A DNA stretch of 64,000 nucleotides from Streptomyces lavendulae subsp. lavendulae (GTDB taxonomy: Bacteria > Actinomycetota > Actinomycetes > Streptomycetales > Streptomycetaceae): the NCBI RefSeq assembly GCF_002803845.1, contig NZ_CP024985.1:5839501-5903500 (forward strand), written 5' to 3'. Positions 50,432 through 59,036 of the stretch are shown one piece after another; positions within the stretch are counted from its first letter, which is position 1; every line of letters starts with the position of its first letter. The translations under genes were made by a program, and so were the position numbers. The notes beneath the pieces were generated by a model. That model was given only the letters and a program-made list of their open reading frames with translations. It was not told the DNA's origin and did not search any database.

Positions 50432-51841
50432 ATGTTCCAGAACGCCGACGAAGTGAAGCAGTACATCGAGGAGAACGACGTCAAGTTCGTTGACGTCCGC
50501 TTCTGCGACCTGCCCGGTGTGATGCAGCACTTCACCATCCCGGCGCGAGCGTTCGACCCGGCGGAGGAGCTCGCCTTCGACGGATCCTCGATCCGCGGCT
50601 TCCAGGCGATCCACGAGTCCGACATGGCTCTGCGGGCCGACATCACCACCGCGCGCCTGGACCCGTTCCGCAAGGACAAGACGCTCAACATCAACTTCTT
50701 CATCCACGACCCGATCACGGGTGAGGCGTACAGCCGCGACCCGCGCAACATCGCCAAGAAGGCCGAGGCCTACCTCGCCTCCACCGGCATCGCCGACACC
50801 GCGTTCTTCGGCCCCGAGGCCGAGTTCTACGTGTTCGACAGCGTGCGCTTCGCGACCTCCGCCAACGAGGGCTTCTACCACATCGACTCCGAGGCCGGTG
50901 CCTGGAACACGGGCTCCGAGGAGAACAACCGTGGTTACAAGGTCCGCTACAAGGGTGGTTACTTCCCCGTAGCCCCGGTCGACCACTTCGCCGACCTGCG
51001 CGCCGAGATCTCCCTCGAACTGGACGCCCAGGGCCTCCAGGTCGAGCGCCAGCACCACGAGGTCGGCACCGGTGGCCAGGCCGAGATCAACTACAAGTTC
51101 AACACGCTGCTCGCCGCGGCCGACGACCTGATGCTCTTCAAGTACATCGTGAAGAACGTCGCCTGGCGCAACGGCAAGACCGCGACCTTCATGCCGAAGC
51201 CGATCTTCGGTGACAACGGCTCGGGCATGCACGTGCACCAGTCGCTGTGGGCGAACGGCGAGCCGCTGTTCTACGACGAGGCCGGCTACGCGGGCCTGTC
51301 GGACACCGCGCGCTACTACATCGGCGGCATCCTCAAGCACGCCCCGTCGCTGCTCGCCTTCACCAACCCGACGGTGAACTCGTACCACCGCCTGGTGCCG
51401 GGCTTCGAGGCGCCGGTCAACATGGTGTACTCGCAGCGCAACCGCTCCGCCGCCATGCGCATCCCGATCACGGGCTCGAACCCGAAGGCCAAGCGCGTCG
51501 AGTTCCGCGCCCCGGACCCGTCCTCGAACCCGTACCTCGCCTTCGCGGCGCTGCTGCTCGCGGGCCTCGACGGTGTCAAGAACAAGATCGAGCCGATGGA
51601 GCCGATCGACAAGGACCTCTACGAGCTCTCGCCCGACGAGCACGCGAGCGTCCCGCAGGTCCCGACCAGCCTTGAGGACGTTCTCAAGGCCCTGGAGGCG
51701 GACCACGAGTACCTCCTGGCCGGCGGTGTCTTCACCCCCGACCTGATCGAGACCTGGATCGACTACAAGCGCACGCACGAGATCGCCCCGATCGCGCAGC
51801 GCCCGCACCCGCACGAGTTCGAGCTCTACTTCGACCTCTAA
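50432..51841 (+). CDS. glnA: glutamine synthetase type I
   Basis: A 469-residue GSI subunit (dodecamer) that condenses glutamate and ammonium with ATP. ATG at 50432 with GGAGGAG upstream. Signatures: FDGSSIRGFQAIHESDM, FGPEAEFYVFDSV, FMPKPIFGDNGSGMHVHQSL (ATP-binding) and NRSAAMRIPITG. Tyr397 in KDLYELSPDE is the adenylylation site, so the enzyme is expected to be controlled by GlnE as well as at transcription by GlnR. A strong terminator follows. Confidence 0.98.
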   Translation: MFQNADEVKQYIEENDVKFVDVRFCDLPGVMQHFTIPARAFDPAEELAFDGSSIRGFQAIHESDMALRADITTARLDPFRKDKTLNINFFIHDPITGEAYSRDPRNIAKKAEAYLASTGIADTAFFGPEAEFYVFDSVRFATSANEGFYHIDSEAGAWNTGSEENNRGYKVRYKGGYFPVAPVDHFADLRAEISLELDAQGLQVERQHHEVGTGGQAEINYKFNTLLAAADDLMLFKYIVKNVAWRNGKTATFMPKPIFGDNGSGMHVHQSLWANGEPLFYDEAGYAGLSDTARYYIGGILKHAPSLLAFTNPTVNSYHRLVPGFEAPVNMVYSQRNRSAAMRIPITGSNPKAKRVEFRAPDPSSNPYLAFAALLLAGLDGVKNKIEPMEPIDKDLYELSPDEHASVPQVPTSLEDVLKALEADHEYLLAGGVFTPDLIETWIDYKRTHEIAPIAQRPHPHEFELYFDL

Positions 51842-51890
51842 GCCGGGACACCGCCGGGATCTTTTCGAATCCCGGGATCGTGCCTGATGG

Positions 51891-51931
51891 AAGGCCCCCC
51901 GCCGCTCTCCCGGAGAGCGGCGGGGGGCCTT
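51891..51931 (+). terminator. terminator downstream of glnA
   Basis: Long perfect stem AAGGCCCCCCGCCGCTCT/AGAGCGGCGGGGGGCCTT followed by TCTGCTTTT, so it looks intrinsic. A smaller hairpin CCGGGAT/ATCCCGG lies just before it at 51854-51875. Confidence 0.9.
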
Positions 51932-52018
51932 CTGCTTTTGACAGCCCGAGCGGCCGGGGCGACGGTGGAACGGTACCTAAAAGCCCGATAAGCGAGACAT
52001 GTTCGGAGGTGCATGGAA

Positions 52019-52285
52019 ATGCGCCGTAGGATCATCGGAGTCGTCGTCGCCGGGGCCGCGGGCCTGACCCTCGGTCTGCTGCCGCTCACCAGTGCGTCCG
52101 CCCACGACCACAGTGGTGGCTGGGACTCGCGCGGCAGCCACGCCCGCTGGAACCACAACGACTGGGGCAACGGGAACTGGAACGACGACGACTGCGGCGG
52201 GAACGGTCACTGGAACGACAACGACTGGGGCAGCCGGTACGACTCCGGCTGGAACCACGACGGTGACTGGGGAGGCTGGCGCTGA
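52019..52285 (+). CDS. small secreted Trp/Asn/Asp/Gly-rich protein
   Basis: An 88-residue exported protein. ATG at 52019 gives 8-base spacing to GGAGGT; the ATG at 52013 is too close. The signal peptide (RRRIIGVVVAGAAGLTLGLL) ends at SASA. The mature ~60 residues are low-complexity repeats of W-N-x-N-D-W-G type (WNHNDWGNGNWNDDDCGG and variants), with seven to nine Trp, many Asp/Asn/His and a single Cys. No family recognised. It could be a metal- or wall-binding peptide (inference). No operon partner. Confidence 0.7.
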   Translation: MRRRIIGVVVAGAAGLTLGLLPLTSASAHDHSGGWDSRGSHARWNHNDWGNGNWNDDDCGGNGHWNDNDWGSRYDSGWNHDGDWGGWR

Positions 52286-52326
52286 CCTGCTGCCGGATCT
52301 GCCTCGATGCCCCTGCCCCGCGAACC

Positions 52327-52980
52327 TCAGCGGAGCAGGGGCATCGCGCTGGTGAGCTCCGTCAGGCAGCGCACCGCCAGGTCGGCGGGGGAGCCGGGGC
52401 CCGACACGGGGGCGTCCGAGGTGGACCAGACTTCCAGGGCGACGCGGATTGCGTCCGTCGAGGCCGCGGCGAGCAGGCGTACCGACATCGCGTCCGCCCC
52501 CGGGCCGGCCAGCCGGGCCACCACCGGGACCAGGCGCTCCTCCGACTCCTGGTTCACGCGGTACCAGACGGCCCGCAGGGCCTCGTCGGTGGCCGCGGCC
52601 CGCAGCAGGCCGCGGGTGACCTCCAGGCCCTCCTCCACCGCCTGGGAGTCGCTCAGCGCGCGGCGCACCGCGCGCTCCAGGGACTGCGCGAGGGGGGTGC
52701 CGGGGTCCTCCTCGGCGAGCAGTGCGCGCCAGGCGTCACCGCCGCCCGCGAGCAGCGGGGCCACGGCCTCCTGCTTGTTGCGGAAGTAGCGGTAGAACGT
52801 ACGCAGTGCCACGCCGGCGCGGTGGGCGATGTCCTCGGCGGTGGTGCCGTCGGGACCGTGTTCGGCGAAGAGCTCGCAGGCGGCGCGGGCGATGTCGAGC
52901 TGGGTGGCGGCCTTGCGGCGCTCGGTCAGCGACGGGGTTCCGGGGCCGCTCTGGGGGGAGTACGGACGGGGAGATCTCAC
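52327..52980 (-). CDS. TetR-family regulator
   Basis: A 217-residue regulator starting at GTG 52980. The HTH is at about residues 25-70 (LDIARAACELFAEHGPDGTT, then AEDIAHRAGVALRTFYRYF). It is divergent from an SDR gene across 86 bases, the classic arrangement for a local repressor. The ligand is probably the SDR substrate or product (inference). Confidence 0.88.
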   Translation of the reverse strand: MRSPRPYSPQSGPGTPSLTERRKAATQLDIARAACELFAEHGPDGTTAEDIAHRAGVALRTFYRYFRNKQEAVAPLLAGGGDAWRALLAEEDPGTPLAQSLERAVRRALSDSQAVEEGLEVTRGLLRAAATDEALRAVWYRVNQESEERLVPVVARLAGPGADAMSVRLLAAASTDAIRVALEVWSTSDAPVSGPGSPADLAVRCLTELTSAMPLLR

Positions 52981-52987
52981 GGGTGAA

Positions 52988-53058
52988 GCGTACCGTTCGG
53001 CATGTCGGCAATTGCATTTTGTGACAGGGTGGCAAAACGTGCCATTCGATCGGTACGC
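52988..53058. promoter_or_regulatory. candidate TetR operator region between the TetR and SDR genes
   Basis: GCGTACCG at 52988-52995 and its exact reverse complement CGGTACGC at 53051-53058 face each other across the divergent promoters. A tighter palindrome TGGCA-n5-TGCCA lies at 53030-53044. Either could be the TetR site. Confidence 0.4.
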
Positions 53059-53066
53059 TCACCCCC

Positions 53067-53837
53067 ATGAACCGTTACGAAGGACGTCGCGTCCTCATCA
53101 CCGGCGGCGGATCCGGCATCGGCCAGGCCACCGTCCACCGCATTCTCGCCGAGGGCGGCCGCGTCCACGCCGTGGACGTCAGCGAAGCCGGCCTCAAGGC
53201 CACCGCCGAGCGGGCCGCCGCCGACGGCCGTGACGACCGGCTGACCACCGCGGTCCTGGACATATCCGACGAGGCCGCGGTCCGGGCGGGCGTGGCCGCC
53301 GCGGTCGACGTCCTCACCGGCATCGACGTCCTGGTCAACGCGGCGGGCATCCTGCGTTCCTCGCACACCCACCAGACCACGCTCGACTTCTGGAACAAGA
53401 TCATCGCCGTCAACCTGACCGGCACCTTCCTGATGATCCGCGAGGCGCTCCCCGCGCTGCTCGCGGGCGAGCAGCCCGTCGTCGTGAACTTCAGCTCCAC
53501 CTCGGCGACCTTCGCCCACCCCTACATGTCCGCCTACGCGGCCAGCAAGGGCGGCATCCAGTCCATGACCCACGCGCTGGCCGCCGAGTACAGCAAGCAG
53601 GGCCTGCGCTTCGTCTCCGTGGCCCCCGGCTCCATCGAGTCCGGCATGACCACCGGCACCGGGCCGGGCCTGCCCGAGGACACCGACTGGAGCCTGTTCA
53701 CCAAGCTCGCCCCCGCCCTCGGCCAGGGCTTCGCCGGCCCGGAGGCCGTCGCCGGAGTCGTCGCCATGCTCGGGTCCGAGGACGGCTCCTTCATCACCGG
53801 CACCGAGATCCGGATCGACGGCGGCACGCACTACTAG
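53067..53837 (+). CDS. short-chain dehydrogenase/reductase
   Basis: A 256-residue classical SDR, start ATG at 53067. ITGGGSGIGQATVHRI is the TGxxxGxG cofactor motif, NAAGIL the NNAG-type motif, and SAYAASKGG the catalytic Tyr-x3-Lys, preceded by FSSTSA with the catalytic Ser. The end ITGTEIRIDGGTHY is typical. An Asp in AVDVSE after strand 2 favours NAD(H). Substrate unknown; it is divergent from its likely TetR regulator. Confidence 0.92.
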   Translation: MNRYEGRRVLITGGGSGIGQATVHRILAEGGRVHAVDVSEAGLKATAERAAADGRDDRLTTAVLDISDEAAVRAGVAAAVDVLTGIDVLVNAAGILRSSHTHQTTLDFWNKIIAVNLTGTFLMIREALPALLAGEQPVVVNFSSTSATFAHPYMSAYAASKGGIQSMTHALAAEYSKQGLRFVSVAPGSIESGMTTGTGPGLPEDTDWSLFTKLAPALGQGFAGPEAVAGVVAMLGSEDGSFITGTEIRIDGGTHY

Positions 53838-53853
53838 GCCGTGCCGGGCCGCC

Positions 53854-54372
53854 TCAGGCCCTGAAGCGGTCCCACAGCCGGGGGAAGCGCTCCGCCAGCA
53901 CGGCTTCGTCCTCGAAGTCCAGCGGAGCGCCCTCCGGCTCGGCCGCCTGGAGCGCGATCCCCAGGTCCGGCGCCACCGAGCCCGTCAGCTGCTCGTACGC
54001 CTCGTCGGCCGCGTACCCGAGCTCCTCGCCGTCCCCGTCGATCTCCTCGTCGAACTCGACCAGCAGCTCCGCCAGCTGGTCCGGCTCGTGCAGCGCCCCC
54101 TCGAAGACCTCCCGGCCCTGCCCGATCAGCCAGCACCGGAAGTAGTCGAACGCGTCGTCGCTCGCCCCGTCGAGCAGCACCCACGCCGCGCCCCACAGGT
54201 CCCAGGTGTACGCCCGGTTGTAGCGGGACTCGAAGTGCCGCGCGAAGTCCAGCACGGAGTCGGGATCGAGCTGCGCGAGCCGCTCCACGAGCAGTTCGGC
54301 GTGCTCCTCGGGGTCGCCCTCGGCGGCCTCGCGGGTACGGTCGACGATCTCCCAGAACTCCGTCTCGTCCAT
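53854..54372 (-). CDS. DUF4240 protein
   Basis: A 172-residue acidic protein, start ATG at 54372 (MDETEFWEIVDRTREA) with GGAG upstream; the frame opens 13 codons earlier. DSVLDFARHFESRYNRAYTW and FDYFRCWLIGQGREVFEGAL are DUF4240 motifs. Function unknown; it is related to proteins found near toxin-immunity loci in other bacteria, but no toxin is visible here. Divergent from the kinase gene across 127 bases. Confidence 0.82.
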   Translation of the reverse strand: MDETEFWEIVDRTREAAEGDPEEHAELLVERLAQLDPDSVLDFARHFESRYNRAYTWDLWGAAWVLLDGASDDAFDYFRCWLIGQGREVFEGALHEPDQLAELLVEFDEEIDGDGEELGYAADEAYEQLTGSVAPDLGIALQAAEPEGAPLDFEDEAVLAERFPRLWDRFRA

Positions 54373-54499
54373 CACCGCTCCAGCATCACGGCTCCACCCC
54401 CGCGCCGCCACCGCTCATACGGCCAAAGGCCGGTGCCCGCCCCCCGGGCGGCCGCATACTCGGAGCGAAGGGCGGGCGCGACGGCGAGAGGGGCGCGGT

Positions 54500-55957
54500 A
54501 TGCGGGGGGAACTGATCGAGGGGCGCTACCGGCTGGAGGAACAACTGGGCGAAGGCGGCATGGGCGAGGTGTGGAGCGCCCTGGACGTCCGGATGATGCG
54601 GCCGGTCGCCGCCAAACTGGTGCGGACCGTGCCGGGGATGGACCCGGCCGAGGTCGAACGGCGCTTCACGCACGAGGTCCGCTCCGCGGCCAACCTCCCG
54701 CACCGCCACACGGTGACCGTCCACGACTGCGGCGAGACCTTCCTCGCGGGCCGCAGGCTGCTCTACCTGGTGATGGAACGCCTCGACGGCAGCACGCTGG
54801 CGCAGCTCTTCCGCGATCCGCGGCCCGTGCCCTGGTACGACATCGCGAACTGGGCCGGCCAGATCGCCGCCGCCCTGTCCGCGGCGCACGCTCGCGGCAT
54901 CGTCCACCGGGACGTCAAGCCGGGCAACGTGATGCTCACCGGGAACGGTGTGATCAAGGTCCTGGACTTCGGGCTCGCGAAGATCCTCGCCGAGAGCCTG
55001 GAGGTCTCGGCCCTCACCGTCACCGGCACCGCCATGGGCACCTTCGCGTACATGTCCCCCGAACAGTGCCGGGGCGATTCCGCCATCGACCACCGCGCGG
55101 ACCTCTACAGCCTGGGCTGCCTGCTCTACGAGGGCCTCGCCGGGCGCCCGCCCTTCACGGGCGCGGAGCCCTACGCGCTGCTCTACCAGCAGGTGCACGA
55201 GCAGCCCCGCCCGCTCCCCGCGGGCAGGGCCCCCGCCGCCCTCACGGACCTGGTGATGCACCTCCTGGCCAAGGACCCGGCACACCGCCCGCCCGACGCG
55301 GCCACCGTCGTACGCGAGCTGGACCGCCTCCTGGCCGCCTACCGGCAGCCCCCGGCCCGGCCACCCGCCGTACCGGGCGGCGGGGACGGCGCCGCGGAGG
55401 TGGCCCGGATGCGCGCCGAGGCCGAGCGGGAGATCACGGAGCTGCGGGAGCGGGTCACACGTGACGTGATGGCCGTCCGCGCCGCCGCCCAGAAGGACGC
55501 GGCCGCCAAGCGCGAGGAGGCCGACGCCCTCTTCGAGGAGACCCGCGCCAGGGCCGCCCAGGCCGCCGCGGACTTCGAGACCAACCTGGCCAAGCGGCGC
55601 GAGCAGTCCGAGCGCGAGATGGCCGTCCGTCGGGCGAGGGCCGAGGAGCGCCTCGCGGAGATCGAGCACCGCGCCGAGCAACTGCGCCTGGAGGCCGAGA
55701 AGCTCCGTACGGACTGCGAGCGCCGGGCCCTCCAGACCGTGGAGACCGCGCAGCGCCAGGCCGAGAACATCGTCGCCGACGCGAACGCGAAGGCCGACCG
55801 GATCCGCAGCGAGTCCGAGCGCGAGCTGGCGGCGCTCACCACCCGCCGCGACTCCATCGACGCGCAGCTGACCAACGTCAGGGGAAGGCTGGCGGAGCTG
55901 ACCGGTGCGGCGGCGGCCGTGGAGGCGCAGCAGCAGGTGATCCCGCAGCAGAAATGA
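54500..55957 (+). CDS. serine/threonine protein kinase with C-terminal coiled coil
   Basis: A 485-residue cytoplasmic kinase, start ATG at 54500. The kinase domain at about residues 8-265 has LGEGGMGEVWSALDV (P-loop), K39, VHRDVKPGNVML (catalytic Asp about 138), LDFGLAK and GTFAYMSPEQCRGD. No membrane segment, PASTA or sensor domain follows. Instead, residues ~293-470 form an almost unbroken Glu/Arg/Ala-rich coiled coil (MRAEAEREITELRERV; EERLAEIEHRAEQLRLEAEK), like those of DivIVA, Scy and FilP scaffold proteins. The combination suggests a kinase docked on a filament or polar scaffold (inference). Confidence 0.92.
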   Translation: MRGELIEGRYRLEEQLGEGGMGEVWSALDVRMMRPVAAKLVRTVPGMDPAEVERRFTHEVRSAANLPHRHTVTVHDCGETFLAGRRLLYLVMERLDGSTLAQLFRDPRPVPWYDIANWAGQIAAALSAAHARGIVHRDVKPGNVMLTGNGVIKVLDFGLAKILAESLEVSALTVTGTAMGTFAYMSPEQCRGDSAIDHRADLYSLGCLLYEGLAGRPPFTGAEPYALLYQQVHEQPRPLPAGRAPAALTDLVMHLLAKDPAHRPPDAATVVRELDRLLAAYRQPPARPPAVPGGGDGAAEVARMRAEAEREITELRERVTRDVMAVRAAAQKDAAAKREEADALFEETRARAAQAAADFETNLAKRREQSEREMAVRRARAEERLAEIEHRAEQLRLEAEKLRTDCERRALQTVETAQRQAENIVADANAKADRIRSESERELAALTTRRDSIDAQLTNVRGRLAELTGAAAAVEAQQQVIPQQK

Positions 55958-55958
55958 C

Positions 55959-55996
55959 GTGAGGCGGCCCGCCCCCGAAGGGGAGGGCCGCCTCAC
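55959..55996. terminator. bidirectional terminator
   Basis: Perfect 12-bp stem GTGAGGCGGCCC/GGGCCGCCTCAC with a 14-base loop that can pair further (CCCC/GGGG); shared by the convergent kinase and aceE genes. Confidence 0.85.
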
Positions 55997-56014
55997 GGTC
56001 GGACGGGCTCGGGC

Positions 56015-58699
56015 CTACAGGCCGTAGCGCTCCCGGGCCTCCTTGATGGCGGACGCCGGGACCTCGCCGCGGCGGGCGAGCTGGGCCAGCGAGGCCACCA
56101 CGATCGACTGGGCGTCGACGCCGAAGTGGCGGCGGGCGCCCTCACGGGTGTCGGACAGGCCGAAGCCGTCCGTGCCCAGCGAGGTGTAGTCCTGCGGGAC
56201 CCACTGGCTGATCTGGTCCGGGACCTGGCGCATCCAGTCGGAGACGGCCAGGACCGGGCCGGGCGCGCCGTCGAGCACGCGGGTGACGTACGGGGTGCGC
56301 TCCTCGCCGCGCAGCAGCGCCTCGTCGCACTCCAGCGCCTCGCGGCGCAGCTCGCCCCAGGAGGTGGCGGACCAGACGTCGGCGGCCACGTTCCAGTCGG
56401 CGGCGAGCAGCTTCTGCGCCTCCAGGACCCAGTGGATCGCCGTGCCGGAGGCCATCAGCTGGATCTTGGGAGCGTCGGCGGCCGGGGCCGCCTCCGCCAG
56501 GTCGGCCGCGGTGTTGAAGCGGTACAGACCCTTGAGGATGCCCTCCTCCACGCCCTCGGGCATGGCCGGCTGCACCTTCGGCTCGTTGTAGACCGTCAGG
56601 TAGTAGAAGACGTCTTCCGGCTTCTCGCCGTACATCCGGCGCAGACCGTCCTTGACGATCACCGCGATCTCGTACGCGAAGGCCGGGTCGTAGTTGAGCG
56701 ACGCCGGGTTCGTGGACGCGATCAGGTGCGAGTGGCCGTCCGCGTGCTGCAGGCCCTCACCGGTCAGCGTGGTGCGGCCGGCGGTGGCGCCGACGATGAA
56801 GCCCTTGCCGAGCTGGTCGGCGAGCTGCCACATCTGGTCGGCGGTGCGCTGCCAGCCGAACATCGAGTAGAAGATGTAGAACGGGATCATCGGCTCGCCG
56901 TGCGTCGCGTACGACGTGCAGGCGGCGATGAAGTCGGCCATGGCGCCGGCCTCGGTGATCCCCTCGTTGAGGATCTGGCCGTCCTTGGCTTCCTTGTAGT
57001 ACATCAGCTGGTCGCGGTCGACCGGCTCGTACGTCTGGCCCAGCGGCGAGTAGATGCCGGCGGACGGGAAGAGGGACTCCATACCGAAGGTGCGGGCCTC
57101 GTCGGGGACGATCGGCACCCAGCGCTTGCCGGTCTCCTTGTCCCGCATCAGGTCCTTGACGAGGCGGACGAAGGCCATGGTGGTGGCCATCTCCTGCTTG
57201 CCGGAGCCCTTGATCAGCGGGGCGAAGGAACGGTCGGCCGGTGCGGGCAGGGCCACGTGGTGGACCTTGCGGGCCGGGGCGGGGCCGCCGAGGGCCGCAC
57301 GGCGCTCGTTCAGGTACTGCACCTCGGGGCTGTTCGCGCCCGGGTGGCCGTACGGGACCTTGCCGTCGGCGAAGGCGCTGTCCGGGATCGGGAGGCCAAG
57401 GAGGTCACGCATGTCCTTGAACTCGTCGATGGTCAGCTTCTTCATCTGGTGGTTCGCGTTCTTCGACTCGAACCCGGCGCCCAGCGTGTAGCCCTTGACG
57501 GTCTGCGCGAGGATGACCGTCGGCGCGCCCTTGTGCTCCAGGGCTGCCTTGTACGCGGCGTAGACCTTGCGGGGCTCGTGGCCGCCGCGGGAGCTGTGGA
57601 AGCACTCGGCGATCTTCGCGTCGGACAGCAGGCCGCCCAGGGCGACGAGCTCGGCGTTGGCGCCGAAGAAGTGCTGGCGGATGTAGGCCACGTCGCGGGT
57701 CGCGTACGTCTGGAACTGCGCGTCCGGTACCTCGCGCAGGCGGCGTACGAGGGCGCCCGTGGTGTCGAGCTGGAAGAGCTCGTCCCAGGCGGAGCCCCAC
57801 AGGGACTTGATGACGTTCCAGCCGGCGCCGCGGAACTGGGCTTCCAGCTCCTGGACGACGCGGAAGTTCGCGCGGACCGGACCGTCGAGGCGCTGCAGGT
57901 TGCAGTTGATGACGAAGGTCAGGTTGTCGAGCTGCTCGCGGGAGGCGAGGGCGAGGGCGGCCGTCGACTCGGGCTCGTCCATCTCGCCGTCGCCGAGGAA
58001 GGCCCAGACGTGCGAGTTGGCGGTGTCCTTGATGTTCCGGTTCTGCAGGTAGCGGTTGAAGCGCGCCTGGTAGATCGCGGAGAGCGGGCCGAGGCCCATG
58101 GAGACCGTGGGGAACTCCCACAGCCACGGCAGGCGCCGCGGGTGCGGGTAGGACGGCAGGCCGTTGCCGCCGGACTCCTGGCGGAAGTTGTCGAGCTGCT
58201 GCTCGGAGATCCGGCCGTCGAGGAAGGCGCGGGCGTAGATGCCGGGGGAGGCGTGGCCCTGGATGTAGAGCTGGTCGCCCGATCCGTCGGCCTCCTTCCC
58301 GCGGAAGAAGTGCTGGAAGCCGGTCTCGTACAGCCACGCGGCGGAGGCGAAGGTGGCGATGTGGCCGCCGACGCCGTACTTGGAGCCGCGGGTGACCATG
58401 GCGGCCGCGTTCCAGCGGTTCCAGGCGGTGATCTTGGCTTCCATCGCCTCGTCACCGGGGAACTCCGGCTCCGCGGCGGTGGGGATGGTGTTGACGTAGT
58501 CCGTCTCCAGCAGCTTCGGCAGGGCCAGGCCTGCGGCCTCGGCGTGCTGGAGCGTGCGGCGGAGCAGGTATTCGGCGCGGCGCGTACCGGCGGCCTGGGC
58601 GACGGCGTCGAGGGAGGCCGCCCATTCGGCGGTCTCCTCGGTGTCGCGGTCCGGGAGCTGGTCGAGCTCGCTCGGAAGCTTTCCTACGGGGTCGGACAT
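56015..58699 (-). CDS. aceE: pyruvate dehydrogenase E1 component, homodimeric
   Basis: An 894-residue thiamine-diphosphate enzyme that decarboxylates pyruvate and passes the acetyl group to the E2 lipoyl arm. The ATG at 58699 (MSDPVGKLPSELDQLP) matches the family start; a TTG eight codons upstream is weaker. Motifs: the thiamine-binding GDGEMDEPESTAAL with NCNLQRLDG about 25 residues on, GHASPGIYARAF, and EGITEAGAMADFIA. The length agrees with AceE. Its likely E2 is SucB (59847) and E3 is Lpd (61674), as for actinobacterial DlaT complexes (family knowledge). Two identical palindromes and a promoter lie upstream. Confidence 0.96.
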   Translation of the reverse strand: MSDPVGKLPSELDQLPDRDTEETAEWAASLDAVAQAAGTRRAEYLLRRTLQHAEAAGLALPKLLETDYVNTIPTAAEPEFPGDEAMEAKITAWNRWNAAAMVTRGSKYGVGGHIATFASAAWLYETGFQHFFRGKEADGSGDQLYIQGHASPGIYARAFLDGRISEQQLDNFRQESGGNGLPSYPHPRRLPWLWEFPTVSMGLGPLSAIYQARFNRYLQNRNIKDTANSHVWAFLGDGEMDEPESTAALALASREQLDNLTFVINCNLQRLDGPVRANFRVVQELEAQFRGAGWNVIKSLWGSAWDELFQLDTTGALVRRLREVPDAQFQTYATRDVAYIRQHFFGANAELVALGGLLSDAKIAECFHSSRGGHEPRKVYAAYKAALEHKGAPTVILAQTVKGYTLGAGFESKNANHQMKKLTIDEFKDMRDLLGLPIPDSAFADGKVPYGHPGANSPEVQYLNERRAALGGPAPARKVHHVALPAPADRSFAPLIKGSGKQEMATTMAFVRLVKDLMRDKETGKRWVPIVPDEARTFGMESLFPSAGIYSPLGQTYEPVDRDQLMYYKEAKDGQILNEGITEAGAMADFIAACTSYATHGEPMIPFYIFYSMFGWQRTADQMWQLADQLGKGFIVGATAGRTTLTGEGLQHADGHSHLIASTNPASLNYDPAFAYEIAVIVKDGLRRMYGEKPEDVFYYLTVYNEPKVQPAMPEGVEEGILKGLYRFNTAADLAEAAPAADAPKIQLMASGTAIHWVLEAQKLLAADWNVAADVWSATSWGELRREALECDEALLRGEERTPYVTRVLDGAPGPVLAVSDWMRQVPDQISQWVPQDYTSLGTDGFGLSDTREGARRHFGVDAQSIVVASLAQLARRGEVPASAIKEARERYGL

Positions 58700-58793
58700 C
58701 GGTGTGCGCCGCCTTCCGGACAAGGAGAGGTGGTGGTGAAGAGAACCCTGACGGGCAGGACAGGGTCGGTGGACCCGGGTGGGGCCCGCGTCG

Positions 58794-58823
58794 ACTGTAA
58801 AGCGCTGATCGATGATCGATCAA
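58794..58823 (-). promoter_or_regulatory. candidate aceE promoter
   Basis: Minus-strand TTGATC (58818-58823) and TACAGT (58794-58799) with an 18-base spacer, about 95 bases before the aceE start. GATC repeats overlap the spacer and may bind a regulator. Confidence 0.4.
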
Positions 58824-58860
58824 ATAAAAGTGACGAATAAACGTCCCTGCGCCAAAAGTC

Positions 58861-58895
58861 GGCACCCGGTGCCATGAATACAGGCACCCGGTGCC
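58861..58895. promoter_or_regulatory. paired operator-like palindromes upstream of aceE
   Basis: Two identical 13-base dyads GGCACCCGGTGCC at 58861-58873 and 58883-58895, 22 bases apart (two helical turns), each followed by CATG or ATG. They lie upstream of the candidate promoter. The binding protein is unknown; the GntR protein encoded downstream is one candidate. Confidence 0.6.
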
Positions 58896-59036
58896 CATGG
58901 GACGAGTACACGAGCGGGCCCTGGAGGCTCTCTGGCGATCCACTAAAAGACGCAGGTCAAAGCGTGTTTCCGAGGGTACGGGAAGCGCGCGCCCCGGGGA
59001 GCCGGGGGCGGGCCGTCCGCCCCTCGCGGACAGGGC

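Larger units (their letters stand above)
58700..59036. other. aceE upstream region
   Basis: No gene seen; short open frames at 58874-59185 overlap GntR antisense. It holds an A/T-rich promoter zone (58795-58850), the tandem GATCGAT repeat at 58807-58821, and paired palindromes at 58861-58895. Confidence 0.6.
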
